Translations under genes and position numbers: made by a program
Assembly: GCA_036365455.1 (NCBI GenBank)
Contig: JAWQUS010000010.1
Location: 24,414,501-24,478,500, forward strand
Origin: Macrosoma leucophasiata
Lineage: Eukaryota; Arthropoda; Insecta; Lepidoptera; Hedylidae
DNA length: 64,000 nucleotides
Direction of reading: 5' to 3'
Part shown: positions 40,373 through 51,189 of the stretch, piece after piece
Position numbering within the stretch: position 1 is the first letter of the stretch
Layout: every line of letters starts with the position of its first letter
The notes under the pieces: generated by a model
Told to the model about the DNA's origin: nothing
The model's input: only the letters and a program-made list of their open reading frames with translations
Databases searched by the model: none

Positions 40373-40677
40373 GGCATGCTAAAATATAATAAAGTAGTAT
40401 ACGACAACCCTGTATCTTGACAAAACTGACTAATAGTATGATCTACTTATTCCAAGTAATTGATAACCTGTGTAGTTTGATAAAACATACGGATGAAAAA
40501 TGCTTATCCAACACAATAAAATTGTGCGCCTTTTTAATTTCATTACATAATAAAAGTTTTGTAATCGGAAAAAGAGGTTAAATACGTGTTAAAATTATCA
40601 ATCTTGTCACAGCATCAATCTACCTAATAGTAATTAAAACTATCTAGTTAACGACCTGCAATAACTGATTATCTAAA

Positions 40678-41195
40678 TGGCTCAGTTGTAAAAAGTTTTC
40701 ACTAACCGCTTTGATGCGGCTGTAGGTGGTGACGTGATTGCAGGTGATAATGAGAGACTATAATCGACGACACAACGCTTTACTGGTAGTAGAGCTCCAG
40801 TGTCGGAGCTCGTGGGCTTAGGCACCACCGCATTACCTAATAAACTTGCCGCTAAATGGTAGCGTTCAGCACTATTGTGTTCCGGTCAGGTGGTATTGTA
40901 CGGCCCTCTAATTTCCGGCACAGAGGCATCAACACCTTTGGCCTCAGGAGTGGTAACGCATCTGCATTTTGACCTTGGTCTTTGTGTGGGTGTCTATAGG
41001 CTGCAGTCATCAGCTTAACATCAATGTGAACAGCATGCTTTTTTGCCACTTCCATAACATAAAAAAAAACGCAGCTTCGAAGCTACATTCGCGACATGTC
41101 CGCTGGTTGCTTTAAGGGAACTCTGTAAACTCCACCTTTGGGACGCTAATGTAGGCCGAGCATCCCGCAAGACGCTCACTAATTTCCTAATTAGA
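40678..41195. repeat. Local array 3, unit B (split by Family A)
   Basis: The first part (40678-40783) and second part (41070-41195, CTCCACCTTTGGGACGCTAA) match unit A once the Family A insert is removed. Confidence 0.75.
40784..41069 (+). mobile_element. Family A retroposon, full length
   Basis: TTTACTGGTAGTAGAGCTCC through TTTGCCACTTCCATAACATA and an A-run. It inserted into unit B of array 3. Confidence 0.92.
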
Positions 41196-41514
41196 GACGT
41201 AGATAAAACATGGTCGACAGCAGGATTTAACTCACAGCAGCAGTTTGTAACATGTAACAATTTTTTTTTAAATCAAATTTTATTGCAACATTCAGATGAA
41301 GGTCATTCTAGATGAAGATTAGCTCATTTTAGATGAAGTTTAATTACGCGCCAATATAACCATCTCCATAGGCAATTTGAGATATGAAATAGTAATAATA
41401 AAACACCCTTAAACTCACAACAAGGAATAAACCGTTGTCGTGGATGTCATTTTTCACATACAACACAACCAAACCCATTTTTTAATATCCCCGACCAAAT
41501 TTTAATATCTGTAT

Positions 41515-41618
41515 GCAAATATCTATGGACAAATATTTGTCCCGGTGCCGGGATCGAACCACGACCTTTCGAATCAAACGATTGTCTCACGCTGCTGGAC
41601 TAACCGTGTCGTCAGAAA
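41515..41618 (-). repeat. SINE-B head
   Basis: The minus strand reads GACACGGTTAGTCCAGCAGC with B box GTGGTTCGATCCCGGCACCG, then ACAAATATTTGTCCATAG, and stops. Confidence 0.82.
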
Positions 41619-41645
41619 CACCGCTTTTAGTTAACCGAAGAACTA

Positions 41646-41853
41646 AACGGTTCAGCTCTAAAATTGCTTCAGCTAGGCGCTTTGAGGTGACTATAACATA
41701 GACACGTAATTAGCGGGTCACGTGGCTGCAGGTGATGAACGTGGAGCTACATTCACGACACGTTCGTAGGTCGCTTTAATAGAACTATGTTAGCTCCGCC
41801 TTTGGGACAATAATATAGGGCAGGCGTCCCGCAGGCGCTCACTAATTTTGTAG
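41646..41853. repeat. Local array 3, unit C
   Basis: ACGGTTCAGCTCTAAAATTG, GTGGCTGCAGGTGATGAACG, CTCCGCCTTTGGGACAATAA and GGCGCTCACTAATTTTG. Confidence 0.75.
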
Positions 41854-41923
41854 TCCGCGATTATTCGTAATGGCTTGTTCCATTACTATAATGGCCGACG
41901 ACTGCAGCTAGTTAAAATAATAA

Positions 41924-42194
41924 TCTATAATATAAAAATAAGTCGGGTTTTCCTTCCTGACGCTATAACTCCAGAACGCACGAACCGATTTCCACGGTTT
42001 TGCATTCGTTGAGAAGGTCTCGGGCGCCGGGTTTTCCTTCCTGACGCTATAACTGCAGAATGCACGATCCGATTGCCACGGTTTTGCATTCTTTGGAAAG
42101 GTCTCGGGCTCCGTGAGGTTTATAGCAAAGAAAATTCAGGAAAAAATATTTATAAAACGAGATCCACGCGGGCGAAGCTGCGGGCAACAGCTAG
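41924..42194 (+). mobile_element. Non-autonomous Helitron with internal duplication
   Basis: It starts TCTATAATATAAAAATAAG after A and ends GGGCAACAGCTAG before T. Internally, GGGTTTTCCTTCCTGACGCT and CCACGGTTTTGCATTC occur twice ~75 bp apart, unlike the shorter relative at 14871-15035. Confidence 0.85.
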
Positions 42195-42199
42195 TTGCT

Positions 42200-42955
42200 T
42201 ATGATTATGTCAGGGTTTCTAATCCTGGTGATCATTTTACTAATTATGGACATCTTATAATTAAAATTATGTTTTTTGTTTAAACTATTCGTAAATATTA
42301 GGTTAACTTACTAAAAAAGTTTACTTACTAACATCAAATTGGAAGATTTAAAACAACAGATTGGAGACACCGTTTTTTTTTTTACTGGAGTATTAGTATT
42401 TATAAAGCCATCATTTTAATAAAAGATGTTTTGTGAAAAGTATGTCGCAAATACTCGAATGTAGATTTGAAATCTTCACTTCCGGCTTACGACAAATAAA
42501 AAAGTCAAATTTAGAATTCGATGGAAAAATTAAAAACTGCATACTTTTAATTTTATGAAACGATGTTTATAAAGTTATGTAAATGATTTGATTTAAAAAA
42601 TAAGCATCCGAAAATTGCATTCCTCATATATTGCTAATTTTTGAAAGCTCGTAACTCTCTCGTATAATTTATAAATTAGAACGATATCCCCTGTCTGAAA
42701 AAAACAAGAGGCAAGTCAGTTCAAACGTCTTGATTGTCTGTCCCGTGAGACAGCTCAGGAGTCTGTTCCTGTTTCCACTACACTAACAATGTTTACTCGT
42801 CTTTTGTTTGAACAGAAAGAGGTCAGGGGAATTTAAGCTTGGTAAGCTGATGGTTTAGAAAAAAGGGTGAATATGCCAAAAGATCATCAAGAGATATTAG
42901 TAGATTAAAAAAATCCAAGTTCACTGCCGTCAGATTAACGTAACTATCCAAATTT
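42200..42955. other. Unassigned AT-rich interval
   Basis: No gene or repeat recognised. Confidence 0.45.
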
Positions 42956-43200
42956 CAAGTATGTTCGGAGGTCCGGTTCGGCAATTTTATGGGGAGTAAA
43001 ATAAAGTGTAACACAAAAGTTGAGGCGTTACGCGCGGTTTCCCCGCGAGCGCTGCGATTTAGGGGACGTGTTTCACTCGGCCGCACACTAGCGATCATGT
43101 TACGCACACCGAGTGACCTCCCGTCGTACGCCACAGCTGACACACACACTTGTTTTCAATTGGATGACAGCAAGACTTTAGCTATTTAATAAAAATATAT
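42956..43200. other. GC-rich patch, possible host promoter or exon
   Basis: CpG-rich sequence (CGTTACGCGCGGTTTCCCCG...GCCGCACACTAGCGATC) stands out from the AT-rich surroundings and is open for ~60 codons on both strands. I recognise no protein. It could equally be a MITE or other repeat. Confidence 0.2.
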
Positions 43201-44022
43201 CCATATTTACAGAACATTTAGTTTTAATATTGAAAATCATTTTCAAAAGTCACAAATAAATATTTATTATTGAATACTACTAATTCATGCGAAAGTTTGT
43301 GAGGATGGATGTTTGTTACTTTTCACGAAAAACTACTGACGGATTAAGATGAAACTTTACAGCAATATAGGTTATTATAATAGGTTGGGGAAAAAGTCTT
43401 TTCGCATTATATTATGTATGAACTTGTAATAAAATCTCTATGGTTGTAGTATTTGTATCTGGCTGGTTTTGGTATCATTGAAAGTTAAAATTTTTAAGAA
43501 CATAATTCCAAATTCAAATTAGGCAAATGTTTGATATTCATTTGTTTTTCGTACTGTCAAGATGAGTGAATCTAATGAAGAAATTCGATACATTTTAAAA
43601 TTTTACTACAAAAAAGGTAAAAAGGCAACGCAAGCCGCGAAAAAAAATTGCGATGTTTATGGACCTAGTGCAGTGTCTGTGAGAGTAGCACAAATTTGGT
43701 TTAAGCGTTTTCAATCCGGAAATTTTGATGTCAAAGATGCACCTCGCTCTGGTCGCCCATTACGGATAAAATGGATGCCATTTTTGAAAAAGTGGAGCAA
43801 GATCAACATATCAGTAGTTACGACGTAGCTGAAGAACTGAGAATGGATCACAGTACATGGAAAACAGTTTTGGCGCATTTGAAAAAAGCTGGATACAAAA
43901 ATAAGCTCGATATTTGGGTACCTCACGAGCTCACTGTAAGAAACCTAATGAACCGTGTACTCATTTGTTATTCTTTATTACGACGTAATGAAACCGAATC
44001 ATTTTTGAAGAAGCTGATAACT

Positions 44023-44771
44023 CATAAATTCAGCATTAAAGTTAATCCTAACAAGTGTCAAGCGATTGTAGTTGGCATTCAAAAACAGCTTGCCAAATTA
44101 GATCTCAGTTCCGTTGCACCTGTCACTTTTGAGGGCCAGAAAATTACATTTCGCCCATCTGTTAAGGACCTAGGACTGCATATAGATGCCACTCTCAGTT
44201 GGAACGTGCACAAGTCACTGAAGTTTGTCGTGCTGCCTACGCGTCATTAAGTTCACTGAATAGATTGAGAAATTTCCTACCCATACCGTTGAAAATTCGA
44301 CTTGTACAGGCACTATTTTTTTCTATAATAGATTATGCTGATGCGTGTTATCTGGACTTAAATGAGGCTGGTCTTGATAAACTAGACCGAGTAGTTAATA
44401 ATGCAATCCGGTTCATCTTCCGTCTTCGTAAATTTGACCATGTGTCCGCTTTCCGTACTGAACTTAAATGGCTAACCATCCGCCAACGTAGACAATTCAG
44501 AATTCTGTGTCAACTTTTTTCAATTATTTTTGACGTTTCCTCTCCTACTTATTTAAAAAATAATTTCCAATATCTCTGCTCTTCTCACTCATTACATCTT
44601 CGCTCTAATGAATCTCTCACTCTTTCTATACCCCTTCATAGATCTGGTTTCGTTGCTAACTCTTTTACCGTTCAAGCAGCTCGATTGTGGAATGCGCTGC
44701 CAGATGTCCTCCAAAGATCTTGTGCGAGACTAACGTTTAAAAACAATTTAAAGAAACATATTTTAAGATAA
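44023..44771 (+). pseudogene. CR1-like RT C-terminal region
   Basis: KVNPNKCQAIVVGIQKQL, VKDLGLHIDATLSWN, then (frame change near 44215) EVCRAAYASLSSLNRLRNF, FFSIIDYADACYLDLNEAGL, RLRKFDHVSAFRTELKWL and AARLWNALPDVLQRSC. LWNALP is the usual C-terminal block of these polyproteins. It stops at 44771. Only the thumb and tail remain, and the catalytic RT motifs are lost to 5' truncation. Confidence 0.88.
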
Positions 44772-45179
44772 TTATATGAGTATGTGTGTGAATCCTAAGT
44801 GGGAATCCTTATCGGAAATCATCATGCAAATTGTTTATTTATTTATGTGTAAGTATATTTTAATATATAATAATATGTATGTTTATAAATTATGTGTAGC
44901 GACAAATATATGTATATTATTGTATTTGTGTTATGTTTATGTAGTTATTTATAATTATGTTTATGTATTAATTACTATATAGTATTGTGTATTTTCTAAT
45001 AAGTAATACTTTTGTTTTTATAGTCTCTCCGTATTTAACTGTTGTGCTGCTCAGATAGCTCTCTAGACTCCCGATGGTTAACTGGAAAAGAGCGCTTTTA
45101 GCGTTAAGTTCGCCATTTGTCAATATGTTTAATATTGTGGCAATAAAGTATTAAATAAATAAATAAAATAAATAAATAA
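44023..45179 (+). mobile_element. CR1-like LINE 3' end inside the mariner
   Basis: It is flanked by ATAACT at 44017-44022 and 45180-45185, a 6-bp target duplication. It is 5' truncated in the RT and ends in CAATAAAGTATTAAATAAAT with a tandem AAATAA-type tail. Such short tandem tails are typical of CR1-like LINEs. Confidence 0.9.
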
Positions 45180-45989
45180 ATAACTGGTGATGAAAAGTGG
45201 AACACGTACGACAAGAACGTGCGAAAAAAGTCGTGGTCAAAGGCCGGTCAGGCTTCACAGACTGTGGCGAAACCCGGGTTAACTCGCAATAAGGTGATGT
45301 TGTGTGTGTGGTGGGATTGGAAGGGCATTATTCATTATGAGCTATTACCACCAGGCATAACTATCGATTCTGAACTCTACTGCGAACAACTGATGAGATT
45401 AAAGCAAGAAGTTGAGAGAAAGCGGCCGGAATTGATCAACAGAAGGGGTGTGGTGTTTCATCATGATAACGCTAGACCTCACACATCTATAGCCACTCAG
45501 CAAAAATTAAGAGAGTTTGGCTGGGAGGTGTTAATGCATCCGCCGTATAGTCCTGACCTTGCACCTTCAGATTTCCACCTGTTTCGGTCTCTTCAGAATT
45601 CTTTTTGCAGTGTTAGGTTAACATCACGAGAGGACTGCCAAATCCACTTGTCGCGGTATTTTGATGAGAAGTCCCAAAATGTTTATAGCAATGGGATCAT
45701 GTCCCTACCTACAAGATGGCAAAAGGTTATCGAACATGGTACATACATGGTACATACATACTTTAGTTAAATTTAAATAAACTATATTAAAAAATGTTTT
45801 GAATTATCTTAAAAAATGCGAAGAAACTTTTTCCCTAACCTTACATTAAAATAACGTATAGACTACAATTTTTTACGATTAAAAGTACACATGGACAAAG
45901 TCGCGGGCAAAACCTAGTCTGTCATAAAAACATTTATCAATTAATATAACTGTTAGTGCCTAAAAAAGTAGGCATAATTTAAGGTGAAA

Positions 45990-46073
45990 CAGGTAGTGTT
46001 TATGGCAAATCAGGTGGTGTTTGTGCAAAAGCAGGTGGTGTTTGTGCCAAATCAGGTGGTGTTTATGCCAAAA
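45990..46073. repeat. 21-bp minisatellite, four units
   Basis: Units start at 45990, 46011, 46032 and 46053, each like CAGGTGGTGTTTGTGCCAAAT. A single related unit (CAGGTAGTGTTTAAAAAG) is at ~63245. Confidence 0.92.
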
Positions 46074-46079
46074 CAGGTG

Positions 46080-46645
46080 CCTAATTGGAATAAGGTTGTT
46101 AAGATTTTGAATCACACCCGTTGGCTATTGTAAAGATAACGACTCGAATGTTGTTTACGAAGTCGAATAATCGGGGGTATAAATGGGCTTGTCAATGGTA
46201 AGAGGGGAGCAGTTGAATTGTGGTCGTCACCGTGGAATAAAGTGCTGTTAGTGCTAGTTCGGTTCTTTACAGTACTTATATGATTCCCACTCAATTTTTT
46301 CAACGATTGATGATCTTGTCTAAGAAATAAACGCTTATTACATTCAAATAAGAATATCCTGTAAATCGATCAGAATAGCGCTTAAGAATGCGCATTGCGA
46401 ACTTTTGCAAGACTTTTTTTTTTTTTACTCCTACAGCCCGCACTACAATCGGACCAATTAGGTATAAGTGTACATGAAGTAGATCGTTGGCGTGGAACTG
46501 TTTCTGATTGGTGGTGCTCCCGGGGGACTAGCGCCGGACTATGTCGGATTGTTGTCTATTCCCATTGTTATGTGTATGAAAAGGCCTGGAATGGAAAACA
46601 ATATCTTACTGTACAGGAAACTATTTTTAGTATCGTGTTATATAT
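46080..46645. other. Unassigned; possible exon at 46437-46640
   Basis: A long T-run and ACTCCTACAG at 46415-46437 resemble a splice acceptor, followed by an open frame (SVHEVDRWRGTVSDWWCSRG). No protein family is recognised, and a transposon remnant is equally possible. Confidence 0.2.
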
Positions 46646-46650
46646 TTTAA

Positions 46651-46856
46651 CTGCCTCAGTAGCCTAGTGGTAGCAGGCCACTATTACTACGCTGGGGTCC
46701 AGGGTTCGATTCTCGGGTCGCGGGATATAAGAGATAATGGTGTAAAATAATTTATCTCTGGTTCTATTGGGATTTTTCCATTATCTGAAAGTTTCTCAGT
46801 ACCATTCACCTCTGCCTTCCCCTTCGGGGATTACAGGCGTGAGGTTACGTTTTTTG
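46651..46856 (+). mobile_element. SINE-C with target duplication
   Basis: Flanked by TATATTTTAA (46641-46650, 46857-46866). The head CTGCCTCAGTAGCCTAGTGG with B box GGGTTCGATTCTCGGG, then the body to GGATTACAGGCGTGAGGTTA. 206 bp, a typical tRNA-derived SINE. Confidence 0.92.
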
Positions 46857-46869
46857 TATATTTTAATGA

Positions 46870-47385
46870 CACATGTGAGTAAATTTAAAGATTTTAATGA
46901 AAAAAGCTTCTAGATAAATATCCCAAGCATCACTTTACAATTGAGTGATGTATTTCTATAAAACTTCAGCTCAAATAAACACGGCAAACAAACTCTACGT
47001 AGTTTCATTGTGCATTAATCCCGGCAAGCGAAATTCAACCTTATCACATTAAATACACTTAGCTACACAAGATACTCGATCTCGTGATCAATAAAAATAT
47101 ACAGCATCTCTTCTCACCAAATGCACACGAGTCCGGCTCTAATTACATAAACAAAATGCCACAATTTCGTGAACACAGTCCGTTGTTAATTTGTGTCTTC
47201 CACGTTGCGGTGTGATGCATGGCGGCTCCGGCGGGAAATTAATACACGTGCTTTACGAACTTCACTTATAAACTACGAACACTGCCAGTGTGCTAGTGTA
47301 TACTGCATATTTCATTTTTAGAATTAAACAAATAAGATTCTTCTGTTTATCCTAAAGTGCCAGGATAGATGTTGATATCATATTT
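46870..47385. other. Unassigned interval
   Basis: A mildly GC-rich stretch at 47185-47245 (GATGCATGGCGGCTCCGGCG). No feature supported. Confidence 0.4.
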
Positions 47386-47386
47386 A

Positions 47387-47672
47387 CTGGTGGTAGAGCT
47401 CCAGTGACGGAGCTCACGGGCGTAGGCACCACCGCATTACCTAGCCGCTAAATGGTAGTGTTCAGCACTATCATGTTCCGGTCAGGTGGTAATGTACGGC
47501 CCTGTAATTTCCGGCACAGAGGCATAACACCTTAGGCCTTAGGAGTGGTAACGCATCTGCATTTTGACCCTGGTCTTTGTGTGGGTGTCTATAGGCTGCA
47601 GTCATCACTTAACATCAATGTGAACTGCATGCTTGTTTACCACTACGACACCAAAAAAAATTTTTTTTTTAA
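47387..47672 (+). mobile_element. Family A retroposon, full length
   Basis: TTTACTGGTGGTAGAGCTCC to TGAACTGCATGCTTGTTTAC and A-run. It is close to the consensus of all copies. Confidence 0.93.
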
Positions 47673-47689
47673 CAATAGAGACTTGATAG

Positions 47690-47805
47690 TGGCCAAATCA
47701 TGACTACAGCCTATAGACACCCACACAAAGATCGAAATGAAGATGCGTCGCCATCCCTGAAACCTTAGTTGTTATGTCTCTGTGATAGTTATTACGGGGC
47801 CATAC
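47690..47805 (-). repeat. Family A fragment
   Basis: ATGACTACAGCCTATAGACA to ACGGGGCCATACAT in reverse. Confidence 0.75.
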
Positions 47806-48094
47806 ATCATACATTTAGATTTATTGAAAAAAAAAACGGACAGAAAGGTTTTCATAAGTAAGAGTCTCATACAGCAGTACTCAGATACCTACTGATACGC
47901 AGTGTCTACTTCCAGGGCAACGGTGTCCATGAAAATTTCCAATCCATGGAAAACGCAATGTTGGTATAGAACACCACTAAATTTTTGGTGCGTTCCCCAT
48001 GGTCACACCGTTGGTTACACTGGTGGTACCACGGGGAAGTAAATTTCGTAATGGCGTACCGCATTCACTACCCTTTTAGTTAGGTATAATTGTT

Positions 48095-48370
48095 TTTTTA
48101 TGTAATGGAAGTGGCATACAAGCATGCAGTTCACATTGAGCTTAAGTGATGACTGCAGCCTATAGACCCCCGCTCAAAGACCAAGGTCAAAATGCAGATG
48201 CGTTACCACTCCTGAGGCCTAAAGTGTTATCCCTCTGTGCTGGGCCGTACATTACCACCTGACTGGAACACGATAGTGCTGAATACTACCATTTAGTGGC
48301 AAGTATATTAGGTAATTTGGTGGTGCCTACGCCCGCGAGCTCCGTCACTGGAGCTCTACCACCAGTAACG
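48095..48370 (-). mobile_element. Family A retroposon, full length
   Basis: TTTTTTATGTAATGGAAGTG to GAGCTCTACCACCAGTAACG in reverse. Confidence 0.92.
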
Positions 48371-48399
48371 CCAAATCCAACTGTAAAGAAAACTTATAA

Positions 48400-49145
48400 T
48401 AACATTATCACGTAGACTATAGCTTTAATCCAGAAAATAAAACGGTTGAGTATCCAGGTGTCTATTACAGTGTAATCCCGTCCCGACAACAGGGCAGCGT
48501 CTCGGGGGCGCACTACGAATAAAGTGCGCAAATTATTCGCGGACGTGACGAACACACTGTGTTCTATTTTATTAACCGAGTTCAAAAAACGAGAAGGTTC
48601 TCAATTCGACCGGTATATATTTTTTTCTAGATAAGTTGCCCAATGTGTTACTTAATAAAAAAAATAATGATTCTTTTATTATTAACTTTTCGTAGATCTT
48701 AGGCCAGCTAGGTACCTGCGTTACTTTTAAGTTTCGATTTTCACAGGTGAAATGTAGTGCGTGTAACAACAATTTTCGGGAAAACTCATACAACGACCGT
48801 CATTGTTAGCTTTTGCAGGTTGAGCCTAAATTTTCCCAAACAAGGGTAAGGTGTTTTAAGTCATGAAGCAAGATAATACATCTACGGATAGGACGTATTA
48901 ATGGCATATGATAATTATAGCTTAAGCATCGACATATGAAACAAAGGGCTAACAATTTTTACTAAATCTCATTACTTTATAAGCCTTGGTTTCATGCGGA
49001 AAGGAAAATAAAACTGTTTGAGTAAACAGGTGAATGAAAATGAATATTATAGCTGCTAATATTATATGAATAACAATTAAATAATAGTGTAAATTTTATA
49101 TTCAATGTAGTAATATCAAATTACGCTTATTCCAATAGCAAGGAA
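48400..49145. repeat. Local array 4, unit 1
   Basis: It contains CAGGTGTCTATTACAGTGTA, CGACAACAGGGCAGCGTCTC, the conserved hairpin core at 48508-48529, GTGACGAACACACTGTGTTC, GTCATTGTTAGCTTTTGCAG and TTAAGCATCGACATATG. All recur in order in unit 2. No reading frame is conserved across units. Confidence 0.82.
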
Positions 49146-49690
49146 AAATTGTAATACTATCGCATAGACCATGTGTTTAATACAGAAATAAAATGGTAGA
49201 GTTTCCAGGTGTCTATTACAGTGTAATCCCGGCCCGACAACAGGGCAGCGTCTCGAGGGCGCACTACGAATAAAGTGCGCAAATTATTCGCGAACGTGAC
49301 GAACACACTGTGTTCTATTTTATCTTGATAAGTTGCCCAGTGGGTTACTTTTAAAATTTACTAGTCATTTTCTTATAACTAACTTTTTAAAGATATTGGG
49401 CCAGCTACATGCGTCACTATTAGAGTTAGGTTTTCACAAGTGAAACGTAGCGTGTGTGACCACAATTTTGGGGAAAATCCATATAACAACCGTCATTGTT
49501 AGCTTTTGTGAGCCTAAATTTACGAAAATAATACATAAGGTGTGGCACTATAAGTCATGACGGACGATAATATATCTACGAGATATATTAATGGCACATG
49601 AATACTATAGTTTTTAAGCATCGACATAGGGCCATTTTCTGCTAAAAACTCATTACCGTATGTGCTTGGGTTTTCATCCGGAAAAGAAAA
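49146..49690. repeat. Local array 4, unit 2
   Basis: Colinear with unit 1, with small deletions. The hairpin core is at 49259-49280. Confidence 0.82.
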
Positions 49691-49850
49691 TAAAACTGTT
49701 GAGGATCTAGGTAACTATTAGGATGTAATCCTGCCCTTACAATAGCACAGCGTCTCGGGGGTGCACTACGAATAAAGTGCGCAAATTATTCGCGGACATG
49801 ACGAACTCACTGCGAGATAAATTTAGAGAATTTGCTACACTCGGAACTTT
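49691..49850. repeat. Local array 4, unit 3 (partial)
   Basis: AATAAAACTGTTGAGGATCT, CACAGCGTCTCGGGGGTGCA and the core at 49761-49782, then divergence after CATGACGAACTCACTG. Confidence 0.78.
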
Positions 49851-50089
49851 TTAAATGATAGTAATCTTTGCTTTTAGTTTTTGTTAAAATTATTTTTATA
49901 ACTTTATTTTTCATATTCGCAAGTGATATTGTGAGTGCTTATAAAAAATATACTAATCACCAAGACAAAATACAGGCAGCAACAGCTCAAAAATTCAGCT
50001 GATAACTTTGATATTACAAGAGACTTATATTTTACTCTCCTCCGCAGTGTTTCCGCACCCATCCGAAGCAGGCATTACGGTTAATTGCG

Positions 50090-50600
50090 GTTATTTTATA
50101 TCCGGAACAAAACACCGTTCTGTTTGACTCACTCTCGATGCCCGGCGAAACTCTTTAATACAATTATCCGGTCCGGGTATTCAGCTTCAGGAAGAAAGTA
50201 TTTATGAGTTCTTTCCTGTCCGGTAATTGTGATTATTTTCATGTTTGAAACATGGATTTCATTAATTTTAGAGATACGTAAGTGATGCTTTAGTGTGAAC
50301 AAATATTTTAAACTCTCTGCAAATAATACTAGTGGAAACTTAAAGTTGTTCTATGACAGAATCAACCATGAATGTATCCAGGTATTTCAAGGTACCCTAC
50401 AAATGTAGAGTACATAACATACTCGTAAGATACAAGGTTCTTGTTAAAATGCCGTATTTACTTCAATTTCTAAATTTCGAATTACCCTTATCGGAAACCG
50501 ATATAACGATTAGCCGTTATTTTATATCCGGAACTTAACATTGTGGTCTGTTTGACTCGCTCTGGATCCAAGCCCAAACTCTTCAACAGATTTTTATATC
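50090..50600. repeat. Second local duplicate near array 4
   Basis: GTTATTTTATATCCGGAACA...CTGTTTGACTCACTCT at ~50090 recurs as GTTATTTTATATCCGGAACT...CTGTTTGACTCGCTCT at ~50515. Confidence 0.75.
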
Positions 50601-50777
50601 ATGAAGTGGCAAACAAACAAAAAGTGTACATTAGTGAATCTATCAACATGTACTTGAAACTAGAGATTTTAATATAGATGAGAACGGCATTAATATCCCT
50701 TGCAAAAACAAAGATCGGAGTGTATAGACGGCGGAAAGCAACCATATATTTTGTAGATATGATTATGTTCGCATTTG

Positions 50778-50985
50778 ACCCGGTTAGTCCAGCGGTGTGA
50801 GATGACCGTTTGATTCGAAGGGTCGCGGGTTCGATCCCTGTACCAGGACAAATATTTGTATGGCCTACGGATATTTGTTTCGGGTCTGGGTGTTTGTGTA
50901 TGTGTTGTATGTGTACAACGGCACCCACGACACAGGTTTATACCTAATGTGGGGCTGTGAGTGTAAGCGTATTTTAATTTAATTT
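50778..50985 (+). mobile_element. SINE-B, full length
   Basis: GACCCGGTTAGTCCAGCGGT, B box GGGTTCGATCCCTGTACCAG, body GTATGGCCTACGGATATTTG and end GGGCTGTGAGTGTAAGCGTA. It is the reference copy for the hairpin comparison at 25711. Confidence 0.9.
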
Positions 50986-50987
50986 AA

Positions 50988-51185
50988 ACTGGCTCAGTAG
51001 CCTAGTGGATTTTTCCATTTTCCCAGTCTGGTAATGTACCCGGAGATGTCAAAAGTTTTAGCCCGTGGCGATTCTTTTGGCCTAAAACGTAACCGGAGAA
51101 TTGTGGGTGTTTGCATGTTTGATTGAATGCACACATTTACTTCTGCTTACCCCTTAAGGGATTACAGGCGTGAGGTTAGGTTTTT
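50988..51185 (+). mobile_element. SINE-C with deleted head
   Basis: CTGGCTCAGTAGCCTAGTGG jumps straight to ATTTTTCCATTTTCCCAG, so the rest of the tRNA-like head including the B box is deleted. The body ends GGGATTACAGGCGTGAGGTT. Confidence 0.82.
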
Positions 51186-51189
51186 TTTT

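Larger units (their letters stand above)
43562..45773 (+). pseudogene. mariner transposase, interrupted (copy 2)
   Basis: ATG at 43562 (MSESNEEIRYILKFYYKKGK) leads to the N-terminal helix-turn-helix region and IWFKRFQSGNFDVKDAPRSG. It frameshifts near 43755, then continues AEELRMDHSTWKTVLAHLKK and LNLMNRVLI-type sequence to LKKLIT (44022). After the LINE, 45186-45773 carries SWSKAGQASQTVAKPGLTR, HHDNARPHTS and YSPDLAPSDFHLF. The last two Asp are separated by 34 residues, matching DD34D. The C-terminal half is well preserved. Confidence 0.93.
43383..45840 (+). mobile_element. mariner copy 2, split by a LINE
   Basis: The left end GGTTGGGGAAAAAGTC follows TA. The right end (GAAGAAACTTTTTCCCTAACC) is followed by TTA. 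The interior matches copy 1 (108-1378). A LINE fragment is inserted at 44023-45179. Confidence 0.94.
43272..45917 (+). mobile_element. Helitron split by a mariner
   Basis: The left part (43272-43382, TTCATGCGAAAGTTTGTGAG, GGATGTTTGTTACTTTTCAC) and right part (45843-45917, TACGATTAAAAGTACACATG, GACAAAGTCGCGGGCAAAAC then CTAG before T) join into one ~185-bp non-autonomous Helitron when the mariner is removed. Confidence 0.82.

Noticed and set aside
45990..46073. CRISPR-like array
   Set aside because: Units are adjacent with no spacers; it is a minisatellite in a eukaryotic genome.
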